Positions 33,983-41,331 of a stretch of 41,711 bases of DNA are shown here, piece by piece (the stretch's first letter is position 1; each line of letters begins with the position of its first letter). The stretch lies in assembly GCA_944386985.1 (NCBI GenBank), contig CALXDD010000024.1, positions 1 to 41,711 of the forward strand, written 5' to 3'. Below the pieces are notes generated by a model that saw only the letters and a program-made list of their open reading frames with translations, made no database searches and was not told where the DNA came from. The position numbers and the translations under genes were made by a program. Source of the DNA: an uncultured Oscillospiraceae bacterium. GTDB taxonomy: Bacteria; Bacillota; Clostridia; Oscillospirales; Oscillospiraceae.

Positions 33983-34017
33983 ATCCCAAAGCCGTCAGGC
34001 TTCGGGATTTGCTTTTT
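33973..34017 (-). terminator. Terminator of the GDPD-like gene, overlapping the wal promoter
   Basis: Stem GCAAATCCC/GGGATTTGC with inner AAGCC/GGCTT-type pairs and flanking A- and T-runs; it begins at the stop codon of the gene ending at 34017. Confidence 0.85.
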
Positions 34018-34934
34018 CAGCGGTGGACGGCGGCGGGGTCGATGCCGTCGGCATAAATTCCATAGACGCCCCGGTCCAGAAGCTTCTGAGCGGCGGCGGG
34101 ATCGGAGAGGGTGTGGACATAGACCCGGGAGCCGTAGGCCTCCAAAATGGGGAGGAAGGACTCGTCATAGAGAAAGCTCCACATGACAATGTCGTGGATG
34201 CCCAGGGCCGCGGCCTCCCGGACATACCGCTCCAGAATGTCGGCCTCACCGTAGAACTCCGTCTGATAGAGGGTGAGCATATAGTGGCCGAAGTGGTGGA
34301 CCGCCTCCACGGTGTGGTACATCTCCGGGGTGTACAGCTGTACCACCATGCGGCTGAGAAGATCAGGGCGGCCTATGGCGTTGGCCTCATTTACCAGCGC
34401 GGTAAAGAGGGCGGTCACAGAGGCGTCATCGGTGTCTTTGAAGTCGGTGATAATCCAGATGTCCGGGTAGTGGATCATCAGATCCAGAAGATCTCCAAAG
34501 GTGAGAGGGGTGTACTGCCCCAGAATGGGGGTTGCGGAAAACTGCTCCCGAGTGGGAATATGCGCCTCGTCGATTCCTGCCTGCATGCCGCCCAACCAGT
34601 CATGGCGCAGCACAGCGTAGCCGTCGGAGGTGAGCACAAAGTCGCATTCGAACACCCGATATCCCAAACGGTAATTATAGAGGAAGGACTCCTCAGCGGC
34701 CACCCGAGTCCTGCCATTGATGGCGCCCACGCCGTGGGAGATCAGGACATAGTCGTCATAAGAGGGGGAATCCTGCCAGAGAGTAAGCGGGTCCAGAGTC
34801 CCCGCGGGCAGGGTGTCCAGGGCGGCGGGCAGCAGGGAAGCGGCGGCGGCCAGGGCTACAGAGGCGGCGCAGAACAGCGCTATGGCGGACTGTACCGCGC
34901 CGGTGAGACGGTTTTTAACTAAGATCAATCCCAT
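34017..34934 (-). CDS. Membrane-anchored glycerophosphodiester phosphodiesterase-like protein
   Basis: 305 residues from ATG 34934, where AGGAG is only 3 bases upstream; a TTG at 34928 would have better spacing, so the first residue is uncertain. A single N-terminal membrane helix (about 15-40) suggests an anchored extracellular enzyme. The (beta/alpha)8 GDPD/PI-PLC-like motifs are SHGVG (His67), ECD (Glu96, Asp98) and LRHDW (His111), followed by WIITDFKD. The usual HRG of GDPD is replaced by SHGVG, so the first catalytic His is retained but its surroundings differ. Probable substrate: phosphodiesters of lipids or teichoic acid, not determinable here. Confidence 0.85.
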   Translation of the reverse strand: MGLILVKNRLTGAVQSAIALFCAASVALAAAASLLPAALDTLPAGTLDPLTLWQDSPSYDDYVLISHGVGAINGRTRVAAEESFLYNYRLGYRVFECDFVLTSDGYAVLRHDWLGGMQAGIDEAHIPTREQFSATPILGQYTPLTFGDLLDLMIHYPDIWIITDFKDTDDASVTALFTALVNEANAIGRPDLLSRMVVQLYTPEMYHTVEAVHHFGHYMLTLYQTEFYGEADILERYVREAAALGIHDIVMWSFLYDESFLPILEAYGSRVYVHTLSDPAAAQKLLDRGVYGIYADGIDPAAVHR

Positions 34935-34967
34935 CAGCTCCTGCAAGAGAAATTTACCATATAGAGT

Positions 34968-34997
34968 AGTATAACAGAAATCGAAAGAAGAAGTAAA
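34968..34997 (-). promoter_or_regulatory. Promoter of the GDPD-like gene
   Basis: TTTACT (34997-34992), 18-base spacer, TATACT (34973-34968) on the minus strand, in the divergent gap with the GIY-YIG gene. Confidence 0.5.
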
Positions 34998-35055
34998 GAA
35001 AAAACTGGATTTTCCGAATATTGCCATGGTATTATGAAAAAACGGAGGAATTTTT

Positions 35056-35310
35056 ATGTATTATGCGTATATTCTCGTCTGTGCCGACGGCACGCTGTAC
35101 ACCGGTTGGACCACAGATCTCCGCCGGCGTTTAGCTGTTCATAATGCCGGAAAGGGGGCAAAATACACCCGTTCCCGCCGTCCGGTAACACTGCGGTACG
35201 CGGAGCGCTGTTCCACCAAAGAAAAGGCCATGCACCGGGAGTGGGAGATCAAGCAGCTGAGTCGGGCGGAAAAGCTGCGCCTGATCTGTGAATTTCAGAC
35301 AGTTGTCTGA
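35056..35310 (+). CDS. GIY-YIG nuclease-domain protein (YhbQ-like)
   Basis: 84 residues, a single GIY-YIG domain. The motif parts YAYILVCADG and LYTGWTTDLRRRL correspond to GIY and YIG, with the conserved Arg, and a Glu in the downstream helix (MHREWEIKQL). ATG 35056 follows GGAGG. Small free-standing family members of this size are common; some have been connected to DNA repair, but the function here is unproven. Confidence 0.93.
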   Translation: MYYAYILVCADGTLYTGWTTDLRRRLAVHNAGKGAKYTRSRRPVTLRYAERCSTKEKAMHREWEIKQLSRAEKLRLICEFQTVV

Positions 35311-35314
35311 AATT
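35291..35314. repeat. 24-base palindrome over the end of the GIY-YIG gene
   Basis: AATTTCAGACA (35291-35301), GT, and the exact complement (35304-35314). No T-run follows; it may be a weak terminator or an operator for the DegV gene downstream. Confidence 0.5.
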
Positions 35315-35415
35315 CGAACATTTATCTGAATTGACTATTTTCTCTTGACAGAGAATCGGGTATAGTATGTTGTGAGAAGACGGGCGGAGCCTGAAAAACG
35401 GTGGAGGAAGACGAT

Positions 35416-36270
35416 ATGCGGACAGCAGTGGTGACGGACAGCAACAGCGGCATTCTGCCGGAAATGGGCAGAGAATTGGGGGTATTTGTGGTCCCTATGC
35501 CCTTCACCATCAATGGAACCTTGTACTATGAGGGCGTATCTCTGACTGCGGAGGAGTTTTTCCGGTATATGGAGGAGGGGGCGGAGGTGTCCACCTCCCA
35601 GCCCGCGCCGGGGGAGCTGCAGGATCTGTGGGAAAAGGTGCTGGAGGAGTATGACGAGCTGGTGTACATCCCCATGACCAGCAGCCTCAGCGGCTCCTGC
35701 ATGAGCGCTATGGCTCTGGCGGAGGATTTTGAGGGCCGGGTCCAGGTGGCGGACAACAAGCGGATTTCCCTGCTGCAGAAGCAGTCGGTACTGGAGGCGG
35801 CAGCCCTGCGGGACAAAGGAAAGACGGCGGAGGAGATCAAGGAGATCTTGGAGGAGCACGCTCTGGAGCACCGGATTTATCTGGGGGTGGAGTCCCTCAA
35901 GCAGCTGCGCAAGGGCGGGCGGATTTCTCCGGCCACGGCGGCCATCGGCACGGCGCTGCAGATCAAGCCGGTGCTGCGGCTGTGGGAGGGCGGCATCGAC
36001 CTCTTTGCCAAGGTCCGGGGCCGTAAGCAAATGGAGCAGAAAATGATCGAGGCCCTGCGCCGGGATTTGGAGACGGACTTTGCCGGGAAGCCGGTGTCGC
36101 TGTATGTGGCCTATGTGGGCACGCCGGAGCAGGGAGAGGCCTGGCGGCAGACGGTGCAGGAGGCATTCCCAGGCCATCCGGTGACGAAAGATGTGCTGTC
36201 ACTGGTGATCGCCTGCCACACCGGGCTGAATGTATTTGGGATAGGACTGGCTCAGAATCTGGAGATATAA
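35416..36270 (+). CDS. DegV-family fatty-acid-binding protein
   Basis: 284 residues from ATG 35416, with GGAGG 8 bases upstream; the GTG at 35401 is rejected because it overlaps that site. DegV features: VTDSNSGI at the start, TSQPAPGE (Ser lining the lipid head group), SSLSGS and VESLKQLRKGGRIS. These proteins bind a fatty acid and, with FakA, can present it for phosphorylation; FakA is not seen here. Monocistronic, ending at the terminator at 36286. Confidence 0.95.
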   Translation: MRTAVVTDSNSGILPEMGRELGVFVVPMPFTINGTLYYEGVSLTAEEFFRYMEEGAEVSTSQPAPGELQDLWEKVLEEYDELVYIPMTSSLSGSCMSAMALAEDFEGRVQVADNKRISLLQKQSVLEAAALRDKGKTAEEIKEILEEHALEHRIYLGVESLKQLRKGGRISPATAAIGTALQIKPVLRLWEGGIDLFAKVRGRKQMEQKMIEALRRDLETDFAGKPVSLYVAYVGTPEQGEAWRQTVQEAFPGHPVTKDVLSLVIACHTGLNVFGIGLAQNLEI

Positions 36271-36285
36271 GAGGAAAAAAGACAG

Positions 36286-36322
36286 GCCCCGCACTGTAGG
36301 AATTTCTACAGCGCGGGGCTTT
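36286..36322. terminator. Terminator between degV and the TetR gene
   Basis: Stem GCCCCGCACTGTAG (36286-36299) with CTACAGCGCGGGGC (36306-36319), one internal mismatch, then TTT. The genes on both sides converge. Confidence 0.85.
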
Positions 36323-36325
36323 GAT

Positions 36326-36943
36326 TTATGGGGTCCTCTTCGGGCCGGCGGGAACCGGAGTCTGGGAAGACTCAGAGGGAAGGGTAGCCCGGGCCAGGAC
36401 GATGCCGTCAAAGAGTTCGCCGTTGATCATGCGTTCCAAACGACGGATGAAAGGGGCCGGATCTGCGGTCATGCCGTCCTTGGCCCACTCCAAGATGGTG
36501 CCGATGAGGGCATAGGCGTAAAACCGGGAGACAAAGCGGACATCCTCATCCGTCAGGCTGCCGCTGTGGTCGGCGTTGTGAAGAAGGTTCGTCACCAGGG
36601 ACTGGTAGAACTCTAAAAGACATTGCGTGAAGGAGTTCTGACCGGCGACACTGAGGGCGTTGAGGTAAAAGGTGCGGTTTTCCTGCATGGTCCGGCACAA
36701 AGCAAAGAGACTGTCGCTCCAGCAGTCGGCGTGCATGCCGCCGCTGACGATGGGCGTGATTTCGTTATAAAAGATCCAGGTAATCACGTCATACTTATCC
36801 TGGAAGTGGTAATAGAAGGTATTCCGGTTGATGTGGCAGCGGCGGGCAATATCGCTGACGGAAATGGAGGCAAAGGGCTTATTGGTCATCAGGTCCTTCA
36901 CGCCGATAGCGATCGCCTGTTTGGTGATATCAGAGTTAGCCAT
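36326..36943 (-). CDS. TetR/AcrR-family transcriptional regulator
   Basis: 205 residues from ATG 36943, with AAAGGCGG upstream; longer forms run into the promoter. The TetR helix-turn-helix covers about 7-55 (ISVSDIARRCHINRNTFYYHF). The ligand domain is helical and resembles the C-terminal domain found in DhaS-like TetR proteins. A palindrome over its own promoter (36992-37006) points to autoregulation. No obvious efflux or enzyme target lies next to it, so other targets are unknown. Confidence 0.93.
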   Translation of the reverse strand: MANSDITKQAIAIGVKDLMTNKPFASISVSDIARRCHINRNTFYYHFQDKYDVITWIFYNEITPIVSGGMHADCWSDSLFALCRTMQENRTFYLNALSVAGQNSFTQCLLEFYQSLVTNLLHNADHSGSLTDEDVRFVSRFYAYALIGTILEWAKDGMTADPAPFIRRLERMINGELFDGIVLARATLPSESSQTPVPAGPKRTP

Positions 36944-36992
36944 AGAGAAACCGCCTTTCCGGGAAGCTGTCCGCAGGGGGTCAACAGAGAGT

Positions 36993-37021
36993 ATCATACC
37001 ATGATATGGCAAAATGTTCAA
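36993..37021 (-). promoter_or_regulatory. Promoter of the TetR gene with overlapping palindrome
   Basis: TTGAAC (37021-37016), 17-base spacer, TATGAT (36998-36993). The palindrome TATCAT-ACC-ATGATA (36992-37006) covers the -10 and is the likely TetR operator. Confidence 0.7.
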
Positions 37022-37119
37022 GTGCATAGAAGGCGGGAACTTGGCGGAAGATGCTGTCAACGGTCATTTCTCCATCAAAGCAGAAGAAAAAGGGAGAAAG
37101 ATTTTTTTCAGATTTGGAG

Positions 37120-37149
37120 ATTTCCACAATATCCACAGAGTTTTCCACA
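37120..37149 (+). promoter_or_regulatory. Cluster of three DnaA-box-like 9-mers
   Basis: ATTTCCACA (37120), ATATCCACA (37129) and TTTTCCACA (37141), all on the same strand. The DnaA consensus is TTATNCACA; they have two, one and one mismatches. They lie in the 320-base divergent gap between the TetR gene and sigK. No dnaA or other origin gene is nearby, so the meaning is open. Confidence 0.4.
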
Positions 37150-37263
37150 GCCACTTGCTGAAAAATCGGTGTGGGCAAAATGCCGAAAGAAGGAGAGACG
37201 GGGGTAAACAAAGCGTATAGGGACAGTCCGTTCTTGCATAGAAATGGACGGAGGTGATAACAC

Positions 37264-37911
37264 ATGATCGGCACAGCTTGGCTGCTGCTGCGCAGCAGTC
37301 TTTTTTTGTCCCTGCATCTCAGCGGCGGAATCCACTCGTTTCCCAAGCCACTTACAGCGGAGGAGGAGAGACTCTATCTGGAGCGTTATGCTCAGGGAGA
37401 TCAGGAGGCCCGGGGCATTCTCATTGAGCGAAACCTCCGCCTGGTGGCCCATATTATTAAGAAATATTACACACAGACAGCAGACCAGGAGGATTTGATT
37501 TCCATTGGGACGATTGGGCTAATCAAAGGAATTTCCAGTTACAATCCACAAAAGGGGGTGCGTCTGGCTACATATGCGGCACGGTGTATTGAAAATGAAA
37601 TCTTAATGCATTTTCGCAGTCAGAAGAAGCTGCAAGGAGAAGTCTCTTTGTCGGATACATTGGAGACAGACAAAGATGGTAATAGCCTGTTTCTTCTGGA
37701 TGTAGTTGGTGTGGAAGATACTATGCTGGAGGACCTGGATACGCGGGATACCTGCCTGAGGCTGCGGCAGTTGGTAGAGCGGTGCCTATCAGGCCGTGAA
37801 GCTGATATTATCCGGCGAAGGTATGGCCTTAATGGAAATACGCCTAAAACCCAACGGGAACTGGCAATAGAATATGGTATTTCACGGTCCTATGTATCCC
37901 ACCGCCGCTAA
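37264..37911 (+). CDS. sigK: Pro-sigma-K (sporulation sigma factor), 3' end truncated
   Basis: 215 residues. ATG 37264 follows GGAGGTGAT. An N-terminal hydrophobic pro-sequence (TAWLLLRSSLFLSLHLSGG) precedes SFPKPLT, as in pro-sigma-K, which is held at the membrane until cleaved. Regions 2.1-2.4 are complete (NLRLVAHIIKKYY; DLISIGTIGLIK; VRLATYAARCIENEI), and region 4.2 starts normally (RRYGLNGNTPKTQREL). The protein is normal up to SRSYVS (207-212), where SigK continues as R-IEK-xAL-xKL, but here it ends HRR-stop; no remainder is found in other frames. The recognition helix is therefore cut. The sequence after the break is AT-richer and leads into a mobile island. sigK genes of Bacillus subtilis and Clostridioides difficile carry skin elements that excise in the mother cell. 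Confidence 0.93.
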   Translation: MIGTAWLLLRSSLFLSLHLSGGIHSFPKPLTAEEERLYLERYAQGDQEARGILIERNLRLVAHIIKKYYTQTADQEDLISIGTIGLIKGISSYNPQKGVRLATYAARCIENEILMHFRSQKKLQGEVSLSDTLETDKDGNSLFLLDVVGVEDTMLEDLDTRDTCLRLRQLVERCLSGREADIIRRRYGLNGNTPKTQRELAIEYGISRSYVSHRR

Positions 37912-37917
37912 TGTAAA

Positions 37918-37960
37918 CGAAGCCCGGAAAGCCTTGTGGAGCAAGACTTTCCGGGCTTCG
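37918..37960. terminator. Hairpin directly after truncated sigK
   Basis: 14-bp arms CGAAGCCCGGAAAG and complement (37918-37931 with 37947-37960) and an inner CTTG/CAAG stem. It could terminate sigK and the opposing nuclease gene, but has no T-run. The core GCCCGGAAAG/CTTTCCGGGC recurs at 41146-41173. Confidence 0.6.
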
Positions 37961-38028
37961 TGCGTGGTTTGGGAAGTTTCGCGCTTATTGTAAACGGCAG
38001 AAAATTTAGAAAGATAAGCGGCTCTTCA

Positions 38029-40053
38029 TCAAATATCTTCTGCTTCCATACAACACTTTGAATAAAATGTAAATTTTCGAGCAGCATCTGATAAAGATCC
38101 TGTTGCGTAATATCCGTCCTTCGTTTTTTCTACACACCCAATTAATGGAGACGACAAAAACTGTAGCATATTAGATATTTCTTCAATTGTTGGAAGTGTG
38201 CCTAATTCTGTGTTATCGCGTAAAGATCGGTAAACATCTCGCTCAAGCAAAAAACCTTCTGTTACGGGATCATCACTTTCTGAAATTAGACAACGCATCA
38301 CTGCTCGCATCAACTTTCCTAAACGTATATTTTTTTGCCGATCCTCGTCAATAAGAGATATATCAGCAATTCCGGCTTTTTCAAAAATTATTTTATATGA
38401 ATTTAACTGAATAGGAACTTCAAGGTGGCGCTGTATTAATGATTCCAGTGCATCAACATCTAATAAAACTACATTATGTTCAATGGCACGTTTGATTAGT
38501 CGTTCGTTTTTAAAAGCGCAGCCAATAACCATGCTGAAATTTGCTCGATGTTTTTTCCTGTGTTCCTCTAATGTATCGAAGTCTACCAATGAGTCTGTCA
38601 CACTATCTGATGCGGTCGATTTAGCATCAATGGCTACAGAAAAAGATACTTTTGGAGAGCCGGGAGTATGAATTAGTACATCTGTTTTTCCAGCACCACC
38701 AAGTCTGATTGCCGCAAATCCAAGTGTTTCAAAAGCCGATTTAATAGCCCATTCAAAGCGATCTGGATTCATAGAATCTTTGGAAGCAAGCCGAAGTTCT
38801 GTAAAAAGTGAACTTGTCTTTTCCTTTGGTGGAATAGTCACATCTTTTGTTGAAGGTTCACTTAATCGACGCTCTTGTAAACTGACTTTTTCCAAAAGTA
38901 ATTGGCCACGTTTTGTAATAGAGAATTTGTCCAGAGAAACATTTCGAATAAGCTTTGCACTCTTAAAAATTGAAATACGCCTTCGAATCTCGTCAACACT
39001 CGATTTATCTAAACCGTACGACACTTTTCCAATTGCAGCGAGTTCTTTATAGTTCAACGTTTGCCCATTCAGTTCATTTAATAATTCGAAGATAAACAAA
39101 AAATTACGATGCATACAGCATATCAAATCAACAGTTGCAGAGTTTTCTATCCATTTGTGGGCAATATCGGTAAGGATAAACCTTGAGTCTGTTTGGCGAT
39201 GAATGAGGCCTAAATTTGTTAGTGTAGACATAAACGATTTGATTGAGGAAGCAGCAACACCATTGTTTTCTTTTGCATATTCTTTTATGTTATCATAGTT
39301 TGATCCACTTTCAATCAAACACAAATATTCATAAATTGTTTCTTTGAAATCAGCAATATTCCCAGGAATATAGCCAATGGATTGTTTACGAGTAGATAAA
39401 TGCTGCTGATCCAAACTGCAGTAATTAATTGCCCAACTATCTATATGCAAGTTTGTTTCAACTGCGGTTTCATCTTCTTGATGAGATATCTGGCTTAACT
39501 CGACAACTTTAACATGTTTAAGAAATTCTTTTCCGGTTTCTGTAATAGAGTATAAAAGTGAAAACTCCTGAAAATCAACCAGGCCTAATTGTCGCAACCA
39601 GACAAGTCTAGAGTTAATATCGGAAATTGTTTTCCAGTTAAGCCCGTAGTCTCTTGTGGCAATTTCTTTTAGTTCATTAGATTTTCGGGGAGTATCCAAA
39701 TAATATAATACTTCTGCAACAAAGCGAATATTTGCACATAAAACTGCGGCTAAGTATAGATTGTCATTAGTTTCAAGCCAACGCTCAGAATCCTTTGACA
39801 ATTCCCATCCGTAAGCAGTCTTTATGACTAAACGCATGGGTCGCAATCTAACGCATGCTTCGTTTAAAGTGATTTTGCTATTACTTCCTTTGTACACTAA
39901 AAGATCTTTAGGGTTACAATGCTCTTTTACTTTCTGTAAAATATCATATAATACGACCAGCAAACCTTCTGTTCCTCTAGGAATGTTAGGCATTGAAAAG
40001 ACTTTTTCATCCCATGGCCGATTTTGGGGATACTCTTCGAACGGCACTATCAT
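38029..40053 (-). CDS. FokI-like PD-(D/E)XK nuclease with multiple winged-helix modules
   Basis: 674 residues; ATG 40053 follows AGAGGAG and overlaps the fic stop by 4 bases (ATGA). The nuclease domain (about 430-545) has LGGAGKTDVLI (Asp458), TPGSP and VAIDAKS (Asp476, Lys478). This follows FokI's catalytic strand order GG-x-x-K-x-D, T-x-GSP, and VDTK (Asp450, Asp467, Lys469), and the later FKNERLIKRA and VVLLDVDALESLI match the rest of that fold. N-terminal to it are three winged-helix-like segments (about 120-180, 250-305, 330-392), as in the FokI recognition part. A further ~120-residue C-terminal extension (about 570-674) is not in FokI. No methyltransferase is visible nearby. Low GC marks transfer. 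Probable role: sequence- or structure-directed DNA cleavage in defence; partner control by Fic is inference. Confidence 0.88.
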   Translation of the reverse strand: MIVPFEEYPQNRPWDEKVFSMPNIPRGTEGLLVVLYDILQKVKEHCNPKDLLVYKGSNSKITLNEACVRLRPMRLVIKTAYGWELSKDSERWLETNDNLYLAAVLCANIRFVAEVLYYLDTPRKSNELKEIATRDYGLNWKTISDINSRLVWLRQLGLVDFQEFSLLYSITETGKEFLKHVKVVELSQISHQEDETAVETNLHIDSWAINYCSLDQQHLSTRKQSIGYIPGNIADFKETIYEYLCLIESGSNYDNIKEYAKENNGVAASSIKSFMSTLTNLGLIHRQTDSRFILTDIAHKWIENSATVDLICCMHRNFLFIFELLNELNGQTLNYKELAAIGKVSYGLDKSSVDEIRRRISIFKSAKLIRNVSLDKFSITKRGQLLLEKVSLQERRLSEPSTKDVTIPPKEKTSSLFTELRLASKDSMNPDRFEWAIKSAFETLGFAAIRLGGAGKTDVLIHTPGSPKVSFSVAIDAKSTASDSVTDSLVDFDTLEEHRKKHRANFSMVIGCAFKNERLIKRAIEHNVVLLDVDALESLIQRHLEVPIQLNSYKIIFEKAGIADISLIDEDRQKNIRLGKLMRAVMRCLISESDDPVTEGFLLERDVYRSLRDNTELGTLPTIEEISNMLQFLSSPLIGCVEKTKDGYYATGSLSDAARKFTFYSKCCMEAEDI

Positions 40054-41066
40054 AATATTTCTCCTCTCACGTACAAGTTATTCTCTACCAATTTATAGAC
40101 CCAATGTCCACTGTCATGGTATCGCGCAAGTTTTCTTGCCGCTGTAAACCCAACCAAAATCCGATTCGCCGTTGCCGCCGACACCCCACACAGTTCCCGT
40201 ACATCGGCATTCATGATATAGTTGTGGGTTTTAAGATACTCCTCAATTTTCTTCCAGCGGAAGGTTGCCTTGTCCATCTTTCCATCGCTCATTTCATCGC
40301 TCGTTCTGATCGCTTCTATGAGTGATGCTTTGATGGCTGAGAGCATGAACTCGATAAATACCGTGGACTCTCCGGCATCATTAGAGGCGTTGATGGCATC
40401 ATAATACTTCTGCTGGCGGTCATGGATGATAGACTCTACCGGGAGCCAGGCAAAGGCTGGCTTCCATTTAGACAGCAGCAGTGTATGCCATAGGCGGCCC
40501 ACACGTCCATTTCCATCGGCAAAGGGGTGGATCAGTTCCAGTTCATAGTGGAACACGCAGCTGCGGATGAGCATGTGTACCTCGCTGGTCTTTGTCCATT
40601 CCAACAGCTCCATGACTAGGTCAGGGACATATTGTGGAAGTGTACCGAAATGCAGGACATGCCCTTCGGTATCTACTACGCCTACAGGTCGTGTTCGGAA
40701 CATGCCGGATTCCTCGACCAAGCCCCGAGTCATAATGCCATGGGCAGTCAGCAGGTCGTCCACCGAATAGGGATCAAGTTCCTCCAGCCGCTCATAAATC
40801 TCATAGGCATTTTTGACTTCGGCAATATCCTTGGGCGGAGCCAAGACATGCTTGCCATTCAACACAGCTGTTACCTGCTCCAAGGAAAGGGTATTTTGCT
40901 CGATGGCCAAGGAACCATGGATGGTGCGGATGCGATTGGCACGGCGCAGCGTAGGGCTCGTGGATAGGGGAGAGGCTGCCGTCAAACGGCCCACCAGTTC
41001 GGCAATCTCTGCCACATAGTCGATAATCTGATTTGTGATTTCAAACGGAGGCTTTTTGTGTTTCAT
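40050..41066 (-). CDS. Fic-domain protein (AMP-transferase type) with C-terminal winged helix
   Basis: 338 residues from ATG 41066 (MKHKKPPFEIT start typical of this group). The ribosome site is weak; upstream in-frame starts lie beyond the promoter. The catalytic motif HPFADGNGR (180-188) is complete. Residues 52-56 (S-LAI-E) resemble the inhibitory-helix motif SxxxE, placed N-terminally, so activity is probably self-restrained. The C-terminal part (about 270-335) is a winged helix. Such Fic proteins transfer AMP, or similar groups, to Tyr/Ser/Thr of target proteins. The target is unknown. Overlap with the nuclease gene means co-translation, so a functional pair is likely. Confidence 0.92.
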   Translation of the reverse strand: MKHKKPPFEITNQIIDYVAEIAELVGRLTAASPLSTSPTLRRANRIRTIHGSLAIEQNTLSLEQVTAVLNGKHVLAPPKDIAEVKNAYEIYERLEELDPYSVDDLLTAHGIMTRGLVEESGMFRTRPVGVVDTEGHVLHFGTLPQYVPDLVMELLEWTKTSEVHMLIRSCVFHYELELIHPFADGNGRVGRLWHTLLLSKWKPAFAWLPVESIIHDRQQKYYDAINASNDAGESTVFIEFMLSAIKASLIEAIRTSDEMSDGKMDKATFRWKKIEEYLKTHNYIMNADVRELCGVSAATANRILVGFTAARKLARYHDSGHWVYKLVENNLYVRGEIL

Positions 41067-41099
41067 GCAAATACCCCACAACTGTAAATGATTGGTTTT

Positions 41100-41128
41100 A
41101 TTATACCATACATCACTCATTTCATCAA
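41100..41128 (-). promoter_or_regulatory. Promoter of the fic-nuclease operon
   Basis: TTGATG (41128-41123), 17-base spacer, TATAAT (41105-41100) on the minus strand, 33 bases before the fic start. Confidence 0.75.
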
Positions 41129-41140
41129 TCAAAAGGGAAA

Positions 41141-41178
41141 GAACTGCCCGGAAAGCGGCGAAACTTTCCGGGCAGTTC
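41141..41178. repeat. Perfect 15-bp hairpin upstream of fic
   Basis: Arms GAACTGCCCGGAAAG (41141-41155) and exact complement (41164-41178), 8-base loop. Its core matches the hairpin at 37918-37960 after sigK, so similar stems flank the fic-nuclease pair. Confidence 0.75.
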
Positions 41179-41331
41179 TCTTGTCCGTAGAAGAAATTTG
41201 GTTCATTCGAACCCATGAATATGGTTTCTGAAACTGATTTCGAATCCGCTCGGCCATGACCACCCGAATAAGGAGGAAAGAAAAAACTGATATAGTACTT
41301 CCTGTAACGACGTCAAACGGGAGGTGCTTTT

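Noticed and set aside
37120-37149. Replication origin
   Set aside because: Only three imperfect DnaA-like sites, no dnaA/dnaN and no AT-rich unwinding region beside them.
37860-37960. Simple frameshift as the cause of the sigK truncation
   Set aside because: All three frames after the break lack the expected R-IEK-xAL sequence, so the end is missing and not shifted.
41230-41260. TTCGAATCC resembling a tRNA T-loop near the integrase
   Set aside because: Flanking bases do not form a T-stem and there is no acceptor or anticodon arm; not a tRNA or tRNA fragment I can support.
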